Shown: positions 18,033 through 25,779 of the stretch, one piece after another
Layout of the letters: every line of letters begins with the position of its first letter
Position numbering within the stretch: position 1 is the stretch's first letter
Source: Candidatus Rokuibacteriota bacterium
GTDB taxonomy: Bacteria > Methylomirabilota > Methylomirabilia > Rokubacteriales > CSP1-6
Assembly (NCBI GenBank): GCA_003220435.1
Contig: QHSL01000009.1
Location: 1-38,737, forward strand
Length of the DNA stretch: 38,737 nt
Direction: 5' to 3'
Notes under the pieces: model-generated
What the model was told of the DNA's origin: nothing
The model's input: only the letters and a program-made list of their open reading frames with translations
The model's database searches: none
Position numbers and translations under genes: made by a program

Positions 18033-20098
18033 CAGCTCTCCCTCCGGAGCAACAGGTTGCCGTAGCGGTCGACCTCGCCGCTGTGCTCGGCCGGCACCAG
18101 CACGGTCGTGTCGGGCTGCTCGACGATGGCCGGGCCCGTCAGGCGCGCGCCGCGCCCGAGCGCGTCGCGGTCGAAGACGCGTGCCTCGGTCGGGCGCCCG
18201 TCGAGCCAGATCCGGCGCGTCGCCCGCGGGGACGGCGCCGGGCTCGCCGCGACTTCTCCGAGCGGCACCCGCGCGCGCGCGGCGCGCAGCTGGACGCGAA
18301 GGTTCACGATCTCGACCGGCGCCTCTCGATCCGCGTGGCCGTAGGCGCGCTCGTGGGCGCGGTGAAACGCCGAGCGGATCGGCGCGTCGCCGCCGGGCGC
18401 CAGCCAGGCGGGATCCACGTCCACCTCGATCTCGTACGACTGGCCCACGTAGCGCATGTCCGCCGCGTGACGGAAGGTCGCCGGGCCCGAGCCGGCGCCG
18501 TGGTGCCCGAGCCAGTCGGCGAGCTCGACCCGCAGCCCGTCGTACAGCTCGCGAAGCGTGGACGTCTCGAGCAAGGGGGCGTCGAGGGGCGCGTGCACGG
18601 TCCGCACCGCGTCGCTCACGATGTCGGCGCTGATCGCGCCGAGAGCGCAGAGGGTTCCGGGCGAGCGCGGCACGAAGACGGCGGGGATGCCGACCTCGCG
18701 GGCCAGCAGCGCGCCCACCACCGGACCGGCGCCGCCGAAGGCCACCAGCGTGAAGTCGCGCGGGTCCACCGCGGCGCGCGAGAGGATCTTGGTGACCTCC
18801 GCGTACATGTTCGAGACGGCGACGCGGACCACGCTCTCGGCCGCCTCGTTGGGCGCCATCGCCAGCGAGCCGGCGAAGCGGGCGATCGCGTCCTCCGCCA
18901 GCGAGCGATTCAGGCGCATGCGCCCGCCGAGGAACCGCTCGGGATCGAGGAAGCCCGAGACGAGGAACGCGTCGGTGAGCGTGGCGTCCTTGCCGCCCCG
19001 GCCGTAGCACGCGGGACCGGGGTTGGCGCCAGTGCTCTGTGGACCGACTTTCGGTAGTCCCACGTCGTCGACCCAGGCCACCGAGCCGCCGCCGGCGCCG
19101 ATCGCCGTCACCCCCACCACCGGCATCATCACCGGCACGCCGCCGATGTGCTCGCTCGTGCTCGAGCGCGGGCGGCCGCCTTCGACCACCGCCATGTCGG
19201 CGCTGGTGCCGCCCACGTCCAGCGTGATCACGTGAGGCAGGCCGGCCAGGCCGGCGACGTAGGCGGCGCCGATCACTCCGGACGCTGGGCCGGACAGAAG
19301 CGTCGCGACGGTCTGCTGGCGCGCGGCGGCCACGGGCATGATCCCGCCGTTCGACTTCGTGACGTGCGGCGTGGCCGGCACACCGCGCGCGGCGAGCGCC
19401 GCCTCGAACCCTTCGAGATATCGGCGCACCTGGGGCTGCACGTAGGCGTCGAGCACAGCCAGCGCGGTGCGCTCGTACTCGCGCGACTGCGGCCAGACCT
19501 CCGACGACGTGCTGACCGGTAGCCCGGGCACGGTCGTCGCGGCGATCGCCCGCGCCTGCCGCTCGTGCGCCGGATTGCGATAGGAATTGATCAGCGAGAT
19601 CACGAGCCCCTCGACGTTCAGGCCGGCCAGGCGGCGCGTGGCCTCCCGCACGGTGAGCTCGTCGAGCGGCGTGTCGACGCTGCCGTCGGCGCGGAGCCGC
19701 TCGGCCACCTCGGCCACCCGGGCGCGCGGGATCAGCGGCAGCGGGCGCGCGCCGTCCAGATCGAACGGGTTGGGCAGGCGCAGGCGCTGCAGCTCGAGCA
19801 CGTCGCGGAACCCCTCGGTCACCAGCAGGCCGAGCCGCGCGCCCGCCCGCTGGATGAGCGTGTTCACCGCGATGGTGGTCCCGTGCACGACGGTCCCGAT
19901 CTCGCGCAGGTCGATGCCGTGCTCGTCGGCGAGCCGTTCCAGCCCGAGGCGCACCGCGTCGGCGAACGCGTGCGGCGTCGAGGGGACCTTGAGGCCGATC
20001 AGCCCGCCGGTCTGGGTGTCGAAGAGCGCGAAGTCGGTGAACGTGCCCCCGATGTCGATCCCGAGCCAGTGCCTGCCTCTGGGTGTTCCCATGACCAT
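18032..20098 (-). CDS. hyuA: Hydantoinase/oxoprolinase subunit A (HyuA-like)
   Basis: 688 residues of the actin-like ATPase fold. The phosphate-1 loop is GIDIGGTFTDFALFD near the N-terminus; others are TVVHGTTIAVNTLIQRAGA, NSYRNPAHERQARAI, SGPASGVIGAAYVAG, VITLDVGGTSADMAVVEGG, GGSVAWVD and GPACYGRGG, all typical of the HyuA/AcxA family. It couples ATP use to ring opening or carboxylation together with HyuB. Starts TTG 20101, ATG 20098 and ATG 20092 are all possible; ATG 20098 is chosen because a TAGATT box lies 6 nt upstream. No ribosome site is present, so the message may be leaderless. First gene of a four-gene operon with hyuB and two VOC genes. Confidence 0.92.
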   Translation of the reverse strand: MVMGTPRGRHWLGIDIGGTFTDFALFDTQTGGLIGLKVPSTPHAFADAVRLGLERLADEHGIDLREIGTVVHGTTIAVNTLIQRAGARLGLLVTEGFRDVLELQRLRLPNPFDLDGARPLPLIPRARVAEVAERLRADGSVDTPLDELTVREATRRLAGLNVEGLVISLINSYRNPAHERQARAIAATTVPGLPVSTSSEVWPQSREYERTALAVLDAYVQPQVRRYLEGFEAALAARGVPATPHVTKSNGGIMPVAAARQQTVATLLSGPASGVIGAAYVAGLAGLPHVITLDVGGTSADMAVVEGGRPRSSTSEHIGGVPVMMPVVGVTAIGAGGGSVAWVDDVGLPKVGPQSTGANPGPACYGRGGKDATLTDAFLVSGFLDPERFLGGRMRLNRSLAEDAIARFAGSLAMAPNEAAESVVRVAVSNMYAEVTKILSRAAVDPRDFTLVAFGGAGPVVGALLAREVGIPAVFVPRSPGTLCALGAISADIVSDAVRTVHAPLDAPLLETSTLRELYDGLRVELADWLGHHGAGSGPATFRHAADMRYVGQSYEIEVDVDPAWLAPGGDAPIRSAFHRAHERAYGHADREAPVEIVNLRVQLRAARARVPLGEVAASPAPSPRATRRIWLDGRPTEARVFDRDALGRGARLTGPAIVEQPDTTVLVPAEHSGEVDRYGNLLLRRES

Positions 20099-20104
20099 CA
20101 AGGA

Positions 20105-20110
20105 AATCTA
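20105..20110 (-). promoter_or_regulatory. -10-like box 6 nt before the hyuA ATG
   Basis: TAGATT on the minus strand, 6 nt from ATG 20098. It is one of several start-proximal -10 boxes here and suggests a leaderless hyuAB-VOC transcript. No -35 consensus is seen. Confidence 0.45.
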
Positions 20111-20238
20111 CCGGAGAACTGGGGCGGACGCGAGGGGGACGAGGTTCGACGGTGTGTATCGAACTGAGGACATCGAAGTTCTGTGTCCTAGGAAGTATTC
20201 TCGCAGCGGAGTCACAACATGAGCCCAGCGGAGAGAGC

Positions 20239-20982
20239 ATGAGCATCGACAGTGGGATCGAGTGGACTGACGCCACCTGGAACCCAGTGACTGGCTGTAC
20301 GAAAGTTAGCCCCGGGTGCAAGCACTGCTACGCAGAACGTCTGGCTCACCGCCTAAGGGCAATGGGGAATCCTCGCTACACTCAGGGGTTCGCCCTCTCC
20401 TTGCACCCGGATCAACTCAATTTGCCTCTCGAGTGGCGTCGACCGCGGCGGATTTTCGTAAACAGCATGAGTGATCTCTTCCACGAAGCGATTCCCGACG
20501 GGTATTTGCATCGGGTGTTCGACGTCATGGTCAAGGCGGACTGGCACGTGTTTCAGATCCTCACCAAGCGCAGTGCTCGACTCGCCGCGCTAGCTCCCGA
20601 CCTTCCTTGGAAACCACACGTCTGGCAGGGTGTATCGGTCGAGAGCGCGCGCTACACGTCGCGGATTGGGCATCTTCAGGATGTGCCGGCCGCGGTGCGC
20701 TTCCTCTCGGTCGAGCCATTGCTGGGCCCAATTCCGCGTTTGCCCCTCGTTGGTATCCACTGGGTCATTGTGGGCGGAGAGAGCGGAGGAGGCCGCCGGC
20801 CCGTCGATCCGGGTTGGGTCCGCGAAATCCGGGACCAGTGCGTCGCGGCCAAGATCCCATTTTTCTTCAAGCAGTGGGGAGGGCGGACACCGAAGTCGGG
20901 TGGGCGAGTATTGGACGGGCGGACGTGGGACGAGCTACCCCGAGTTGAAGCTTTCCGTGTGGCGGTGCCCAGTCCCACATGA
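20239..20982 (+). CDS. DUF5131 family (phage Gp37/Gp68-like) three-Cys-motif protein
   Basis: 247 residues. The N-terminus has IEWTDATWNPVTGC and a cysteine cluster C-x6-C-x2-C (GCTKVSPGCKHCYAER), followed by RIFVNSMSDLFHEAIP, WHVFQILTKRSARL, VWQGVSVES, FLSVEPLLGPI, and VIVGGESGGGRRPVDP with FFFKQWGG. This is the DUF5131 signature seen in phages and bacterial islands; the Cys cluster and TIM-barrel-like strands recall radical-SAM proteins, but a biochemical role is not established. GGAGAG lies just before ATG 20239. It overlaps the TcmP gene by 4 bp (ATGA), and the pair has a base composition less GC-rich than its neighbours, suggesting acquisition by transfer. Confidence 0.88.
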   Translation: MSIDSGIEWTDATWNPVTGCTKVSPGCKHCYAERLAHRLRAMGNPRYTQGFALSLHPDQLNLPLEWRRPRRIFVNSMSDLFHEAIPDGYLHRVFDVMVKADWHVFQILTKRSARLAALAPDLPWKPHVWQGVSVESARYTSRIGHLQDVPAAVRFLSVEPLLGPIPRLPLVGIHWVIVGGESGGGRRPVDPGWVREIRDQCVAAKIPFFFKQWGGRTPKSGGRVLDGRTWDELPRVEAFRVAVPSPT

Positions 20983-21831
20983 TCTGGCGCGCCCAAGACG
21001 GCCTGCGGGCCCGGGTGGGTGGGCCCTGGACGCGTGAAAAACTTGACTACGTCGGGCGATATGCCGCGGCCTTCATGAAGGCCATGCATCCGAAACGACG
21101 CGCAGGAATTTGGTCCGAGCTTGTATACATCGATCCACTCGCGGGACCAGGGCTCGGCATCGCTCGTGACCGGAGCGCGGAGTTCGACGGTTCGCCTTTG
21201 CGTGCACTCAACATCACGCCGGCGTTTGACCGCCTCTTCTTCAGTGATCTCGACGCAAGGAATATCGAGGCGCTCCGGCAACGGATCCGTCCCGATCAGC
21301 ACCGTCGTGTGAACCTGAGGGTGGGCGACTGCAATGCGGTTATCAGGAATTTCATGTCGACCCTTACCCACAAGACACTAGGCCTCGCCTTCGTCGATCC
21401 CGAGGGCTTTGAGGTCAAATTCGGCGTGTTCGAGGCCCTTGCCCGTCGCCGGATGGATGTGCTTCTCCTCTTTCCAAGTGGCATCGGCATTGCGCGAAAC
21501 CTTCGGGCCTTCGCGCGGCAAACCCACAGCCCGATGGATGACCTCTGGGGGCGGACGCGAGTGGCGTGAACTGCCACCGGCAAAACTGGCTGCAGGCCGC
21601 CGGATCAGTAGCGACGAAGCGGCGAGCTTCGATCGCCCCTGGGTGTTTGCATTCCGGCGGAAACTCGCCGCGCTGGGCTTCCAGTACCAAGACGAAGCGG
21701 ATCCCTGCTTTACCAACGAGAAGAATGTGCCGATGTATCACCTGCTCTTCTTCTCGAAGCACGTCGCTGGACTGACAATTTGGCGAGGGATCAAGAGAAT
21801 TGAACCCGGAGGACAGCGGATCCTGTTCTGA
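20979..21831 (+). pseudogene. tcmP: Three-Cys-motif partner protein TcmP, frameshifted
   Basis: The first frame (20979-21569) gives WTREKLDYVGRYAAAFMKAM, LVYIDPLAGPG, LFFSDLDARN, VNLRVGDCNAVI and LAFVDPEGFEVKFG, the TcmP pattern, then stops. The C-terminus continues in the +1 frame to 21831: PPAKLAAGRR, NEKNVPMYHLLFFSKHVAG and TIWRGIKRIEPGGQ. Dropping one G from the GGGGG at 21547-21551 restores a single frame of about 283 residues (LWGGREWRE at the joint). It is a sequencing or assembly slip, a real mutation, or slippage in expression. TcmP proteins are known from their pairing with DUF5131-type three-Cys proteins; the YIDPLAGPG and VGDC parts look Rossmann/methyltransferase-like. Function unproven. 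Confidence 0.85.
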
Positions 21832-21887
21832 TGAGACTCTCTTCGCTCCCTGGTTAGTGGTCCGAGGCCAATCCGGGTTCAGGGATC

Positions 21888-22640
21888 CTAGATGCCCCGG
21901 CGGAGGCCGCCGTCCACGTGGATGCGCTCGCCGGAGATGTAGCGCGCCTTGGGTGAGCAAAGGAACGCGACCAGGTTCGCCATATCACTGGGATCGCCGA
22001 AATAGCCGAGCGGGATGTTCCGCGCGAACTGCTCCCGGCTCTCCGGAGTAGGGTGCAGGCGCGTGTCGATCTGCTCGCTGTGGATTCGCCCGGGGGCCAG
22101 ACAGTTCACGGTGACGCCATGGCGGCCCACGTCGCGGGAGAGCCCCTTGGCCCACGCGTGGACGGCGGCCTTGGCCGGCCCGGCCGCGTTCGTGCCGGCC
22201 GGCTCCGACGTGCCGGTGATGTTGATGATCCGTCCCCATGTGCGCTCGATCATCCCGGGCAGGAGCGCCTGCGTGAGCTTGCGGACCGCGATGAAGTTGA
22301 TCGCGAACGACTCGTCCCACACGGTGTCGGGCGCGTCCATCGCCGTCGGGCGGGAGCCGCCGGCGTTGTTCACGAGGATATCCACGCGGCCGAGCCGCGC
22401 CAGGGCTTCGTCGCGCACGCGGGCGGCCGATCCACGGTCGGCCAGATCGATCGCCAGCGCGTACGGGCGCGGCCAGCCGGCGCCCTCGATCTCGTCCTGC
22501 AAGGTCTTCAAGAGCTCACCGCGCCGCGCGACGATCAGGGCCGACACGCCCTCGGCGGCAAGCACGCGCGCGATCCCTCGCCCGATCCCCACGCTGCATC
22601 CGGTCACGACGGCGGTGCGGCCGCGAAGCTCGAGGTCCAT
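21888..22640 (-). CDS. Short-chain dehydrogenase/reductase-like protein lacking the catalytic Tyr
   Basis: 250 residues. The cofactor motif TGCSVGIGRGIA and the NNAGG motif are intact, as are the active-site Asn region (ESFAINF) and the late PGRIHSEQ and GERIHVDGG. But in the usual S-x12-Y-x3-K segment the protein reads TSEPAGTNAAGPAKAAVHAW: the Lys is there, and the residue four before it is Ala, not Tyr. So it keeps the NAD(P)-binding fold but lacks the general acid of classical SDRs. It may use another residue or have another role. ATG 22640 overlaps the stop of the AhpD-like gene by one base (TGATG), so the two are coupled. Confidence 0.85.
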   Translation of the reverse strand: MDLELRGRTAVVTGCSVGIGRGIARVLAAEGVSALIVARRGELLKTLQDEIEGAGWPRPYALAIDLADRGSAARVRDEALARLGRVDILVNNAGGSRPTAMDAPDTVWDESFAINFIAVRKLTQALLPGMIERTWGRIINITGTSEPAGTNAAGPAKAAVHAWAKGLSRDVGRHGVTVNCLAPGRIHSEQIDTRLHPTPESREQFARNIPLGYFGDPSDMANLVAFLCSPKARYISGERIHVDGGLRRGI

Positions 22641-23041
22641 CAATCCCTCCGAAGGAACGTCTCGTCGGTTTCGACCTGGTAGCCGTCGGCCAGCCGGTTC
22701 GTCTCGTTCGCCATGCCCACCACGGCCATCAGCTCGCCCAGCATCGCGTCGGTCATGCCCTGCTTACGTGCGGACGCGGTGTGAGAGGCGGTGCAGTAGT
22801 CGCAGCCGTTGGTGGCGCTCACCGCCAGATAGACCATCTCCTTCGTGAGTGGGTCGAGCGCGCCCGGTGCCATCACCGACTTCAAGGTCTCCCAGGTGCG
22901 CCGGAGCGTCGGGGGATGGCTGGCGAGCGCCTTCCAGAAGTTGTTCACGGAGTCGATCTTCCGCGTGGCCATGATGTCGTCGTAGACCGCGCGCACCTCG
23001 GGGCTCGCCTGCGCGTACTCGATCAGCTTGACGGTCGCCAT
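22640..23041 (-). CDS. Carboxymuconolactone decarboxylase/AhpD-like protein with CxxC
   Basis: 133 residues of the AhpD-like all-helical fold. The redox motif is NGCDYCTASH, the classical C-x-x-C-x3-H of alkylhydroperoxidase D-like proteins, so a thiol peroxidase or disulfide reductase role is more likely than lactone decarboxylation. Other landmarks: ASPEVRAVYDDIMATRKI, LDPLTKEMVYLAVSATNG and GMTDAMLGELMAVVGMANETNR. It overlaps the SDR gene by one base. A full promoter TTGACC-17 nt-TAGCGT lies 7 nt before ATG 23041 with no ribosome site, so the mRNA is likely leaderless. Confidence 0.88.
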   Translation of the reverse strand: MATVKLIEYAQASPEVRAVYDDIMATRKIDSVNNFWKALASHPPTLRRTWETLKSVMAPGALDPLTKEMVYLAVSATNGCDYCTASHTASARKQGMTDAMLGELMAVVGMANETNRLADGYQVETDETFLRRD

Positions 23042-23048
23042 GCGAGAG

Positions 23049-23077
23049 ACGCTAGCCCGAGTGCTCAGCGTGGTCAA
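23049..23077 (-). promoter_or_regulatory. Consensus-like promoter of the AhpD-SDR operon
   Basis: On the minus strand TTGACC (23072-23077), exactly 17 nt, TAGCGT (23049-23054), then 7 nt to ATG 23041. Spacing fits a sigma-70-type promoter whose start site falls at or next to the start codon. Confidence 0.6.
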
Positions 23078-23154
23078 GGAATCGCGATCGGTGTAGTCTT
23101 CGGCGTGCACATCCACTTGCTCAACCGATCGGATCGAACAGGGGAGGAACGGGC

Positions 23155-24444
23155 ATGACGTCGTCGACATCGCAGAGCCGCCGTGACGTGCTGAAGGGAG
23201 CCGCGGCCGTCGCGGTCGCCGCCTCCACCGGCATCGCGACGTCCCGCCGGGCCCACGCCCAGGGCGGCCAGCCGCGCGCCCGCCTCGACGGTGTGCTCCG
23301 CCAGGCGGTCGACGCGAAGGAGGTGCCTGGCGTCGTCGCGATGGCGGCGAGCGACAAGGGCGTTCTCTACGAGGGCGCGTTCGGGTTGCGCGCGCTCGAT
23401 GGCAGCGCGGGCATGACCCTCGACACGGTGTTCCGCATCGCCTCGATGACCAAGGCGATCACGTCGGTCGCGGCGATGCAGCTCGTCGAGCAGGGCAAGC
23501 TCAAGCTCGAGGAGCCGGCGCCGAGCATCGATCCGGCGCTCGGCTCACCCCAGGTGCTCGAGGGCTTCGACGCCGCCGGCGCGCCCAAGCTCCGCCCGGC
23601 GAAGCGGCCGATCACCCTGCGTCACCTGCTGACCCACACCGCCGGGTTCAGCTACGACATCTGGAACGCGAATACCGGGCGCTACGCGAAGGCGACGAAC
23701 ATGCCGGCGCGCGCCACCGCCAAGGTGGCGTCCATTCGGACGCCGCTGGCGTTCGATCCGGGCGACAAGTGGGAGTACGGCGTCAACACCGACTGGGTCG
23801 GGCGCCTGGTCGAGGCGACCAGCGGGCAGACGCTCGACGCGTACTTCCGCGACAAGATCTTCACGCCGCTCGGCATGAAGGACAGCGGCTACGTCGTCTC
23901 GGCCGAGCAGCGGGCGCGCCAGGCCCGCGTTCACGTGCGCCAGGCCGACGGCTCACTCGTGCCGCAGCCGTACGAGACGGCGATGGTCAACCCCGAGTTC
24001 TGGTCGGGCGGCGGCCCGCTCTACTCGACAGCGCATGACTACATGACGTTCCTGCAGATGCTGCTGCACGGCGGCAGCTTCAACGGCACGCGCATCTTGA
24101 AGCCGGAGACGGTCGCGCTGATGGGCAAGAACCACACGGGCAACATCCCGTGCGGCGTCATGAAGGCCGAGAACCGGGCGCTCTCGAACGACGTCGACTT
24201 CTTCCCGGGCGCGGAGATCCGGTGGGGGCTCGGCTACATGCTCAACGTGCAGGCTGGACCGAACGGCCGGAGCGCGGGCACGGTGAGCTGGGGCGGGATC
24301 TTCAACACCTACTACTGGCTCGACGCGACGAAGCACGTGGCGGGCCTCATCATGACCCAGATCCTGCCGTTCGCCGATCCGAAGGCGGTGAGCCTCTACG
24401 GGAGAGTGGAGAACGGCGTCTACGAGTCGCTGAAAGCGATGTGA
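23155..24444 (+). CDS. Tat-exported serine hydrolase (class C beta-lactamase/esterase family)
   Basis: 429 residues. The N-terminus SRRDVLKGAAAVAVAAS is a twin-arginine signal, with likely cleavage after AHA. The catalytic Ser97 and Lys100 are in SMTK (FRIASMTKAITS); the Tyr motif is YGVN at 208-211; RHLLTHTAGFSYD and FTPLGMKDSGY are typical of the family; the third box is probably WGGIFNTYYW. Members include penicillin-binding-like esterases, D-aminopeptidases and true class C beta-lactamases; this layout is closest to the esterase VIII/EstB group, so beta-lactam resistance should not be assumed. GGGGAGGAA precedes ATG 23155. It is divergent from the AhpD-SDR pair and stands alone. Confidence 0.88.
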   Translation: MTSSTSQSRRDVLKGAAAVAVAASTGIATSRRAHAQGGQPRARLDGVLRQAVDAKEVPGVVAMAASDKGVLYEGAFGLRALDGSAGMTLDTVFRIASMTKAITSVAAMQLVEQGKLKLEEPAPSIDPALGSPQVLEGFDAAGAPKLRPAKRPITLRHLLTHTAGFSYDIWNANTGRYAKATNMPARATAKVASIRTPLAFDPGDKWEYGVNTDWVGRLVEATSGQTLDAYFRDKIFTPLGMKDSGYVVSAEQRARQARVHVRQADGSLVPQPYETAMVNPEFWSGGGPLYSTAHDYMTFLQMLLHGGSFNGTRILKPETVALMGKNHTGNIPCGVMKAENRALSNDVDFFPGAEIRWGLGYMLNVQAGPNGRSAGTVSWGGIFNTYYWLDATKHVAGLIMTQILPFADPKAVSLYGRVENGVYESLKAM

Positions 24445-24495
24445 TCCGCGGCGACGTGGCCCGGCCGGCGCTCATCGCGCCGGCCGCGCCGTGAT

Positions 24496-24993
24496 TCAGG
24501 GCGACGTCCTGCTGGTCGGCTTGATCCGGCCCCCGCTCGTCTCGAACGCCCGCACCGCCTTCTTCAAGTCCGAGTATTCGGAGCACGGAAGCAGGCAGAG
24601 CTTGTCGAGAACGGCCAGATGCTCCTTCGCCTTCGGGAGATCGCCGAGGATCAGGTAGGCCTCGCCGATGTACTCGTGGGCGCCCCGGTGCTTCGGGTCG
24701 ATGGCGAGCGCCTTCTGGTAGATTGGAACGGCCCGCTGCGCGTCCCCGGCCAGGCGCGTGCTGTAGCCGAGCCAGTTGTAGGCGTCCGCGTTACGGTCGT
24801 CGCGGGCCACGATCGCCTCGAAGAGACGGATCGCGGCGGCGTAGTCGCCGCGCTTGACGGCCTTGACGCCCTCGGCGTACATGGGGTCTTCGCGCGCCAT
24901 CGGCTCGTCCTTCGAGGATGGGTCGGCAAGGGCGGGAGGCGGAGCGCCGATGAGAATCCCCGACACCAGGAGCAGCGCGACGATGGGCCTCAT
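24496..24993 (-). CDS. Secreted tetratricopeptide-repeat protein
   Basis: 165 residues. A signal peptide (IVALLLVSGILIGAPPPALA, cleavage after ALA) is followed by at least three TPR units: YAEGVKAVKRGDYAAAIRLF, ADAYNWLGYSTRLAGDAQRA, and HEYIGEAYLILGDLPKAKEH. Two cysteines (LCLLPC) near residue 140 could form a disulfide in the periplasm. TPR proteins scaffold protein-protein contacts; no enzymatic part is present. GGGAG lies just before ATG 24993. It is convergent with the serine hydrolase gene 51 bp away. Partner unknown. Confidence 0.85.
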   Translation of the reverse strand: MRPIVALLLVSGILIGAPPPALADPSSKDEPMAREDPMYAEGVKAVKRGDYAAAIRLFEAIVARDDRNADAYNWLGYSTRLAGDAQRAVPIYQKALAIDPKHRGAHEYIGEAYLILGDLPKAKEHLAVLDKLCLLPCSEYSDLKKAVRAFETSGGRIKPTSRTSP

Positions 24994-25128
24994 GTGATTC
25001 TCCCTTCTGGATGGTCAAGGAACAGAGGGGTCCAGAAAAGGGTTCCCGACGCCTGTCCCGGGATTGCAATACCGCGGCGGCTCTGATAGTGCAAGGGCAG
25101 CAGCGACCGCCGAAGGGGAGGGCACGTC

Positions 25129-25761
25129 ATGGCGAAGGGCACGCTGATCGCGGCGATGAGCATCGGCAAGGCCGCCGAGGACGAGTTCCACGACTGGTAC
25201 GACACCGAGCACCTACCGGAGCGCCAGCGCGTGCCCGGCTTCCTGGTGTGCCAGCGCTGGATCGGGGCCGATGATCGCAAGGTCTCGGTGGCGACCTACG
25301 ACCTGCACGACGTCGCCGTGCTGAAGAGCCCGGGGTACCAGGCGATCGGCGGCGAGAACCTGTCCCCGTGGTCGAAGCGCGTGACCGGCCGGGTCGAGCG
25401 TCTGATGCGCTTCGAGGGCGATCAGATCCTGCCCGGGGACCAGCTCCCGCCCACCAACGCGGGCGGCCTCCTGCTGAACGCGATGAATGTCGCGCCCGAG
25501 CTCGAGGCCGAGTTCAACGAGTGGTACGACAAGGAGCACATCCCGGCGCTCAGCGCTGTCCCGGGTGTCCTGTGTGCGCGCCGCTTCCGCGGCACCGGCG
25601 GCAACCGCAAGTACGTCGCGCTCTATCACCTCACCGGGCCCGAGGTGCAGGAGTCGGCCGAGTGGAAGCAGGCGCGCCAGAGCGACTGGACGACCCGCCT
25701 CCAGCCCCATTTCCGCGATCACCTCCGTCTCGTGTGCCGCCGCTACGTCCGCGGCGGCTAG
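25129..25761 (+). CDS. Duplicated EthD-like dimeric alpha/beta-barrel protein
   Basis: 210 residues made of two similar halves. The first has FHDWYDTEHLPERQRVPGF, the second FNEWYDKEHIPALSAVPGV; each is followed by a strand-rich segment ending in RYVATYDL-like or KYVALYHL text. The F-x-x-WYDxEH motif is common to EthD-like and related ferredoxin-like proteins that work as dimers; here one chain could mimic a dimer. Some relatives assist redox or ring-opening enzymes, but the role is unknown. GGGGAGG precedes ATG 25129. A CMD gene follows 18 bp later, so the two form an operon. Confidence 0.75.
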   Translation: MAKGTLIAAMSIGKAAEDEFHDWYDTEHLPERQRVPGFLVCQRWIGADDRKVSVATYDLHDVAVLKSPGYQAIGGENLSPWSKRVTGRVERLMRFEGDQILPGDQLPPTNAGGLLLNAMNVAPELEAEFNEWYDKEHIPALSAVPGVLCARRFRGTGGNRKYVALYHLTGPEVQESAEWKQARQSDWTTRLQPHFRDHLRLVCRRYVRGG

Positions 25762-25779
25762 CTCAGGAAAGGAGCCATC

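Noticed and set aside
15810-18065. Long plus-strand frame of 751 codons opposite hyuB
   Set aside because: High-GC shadow frame with repetitive His/Arg/Val/Asp content and no motifs; the minus strand holds a clear HyuB.
16056-20321. A single 1,421-residue minus-strand frame covering hyuB and an alternate frame of hyuA
   Set aside because: Only the first part (to 18032) codes for HyuB; the rest is out of frame with the clear HyuA protein and is Arg/Ala-rich noise.
23155-24444. Beta-lactam resistance gene
   Set aside because: The fold is shared by many esterases and peptidases; Tat signal and YGVN/WGG boxes fit family VIII-like esterases at least as well.
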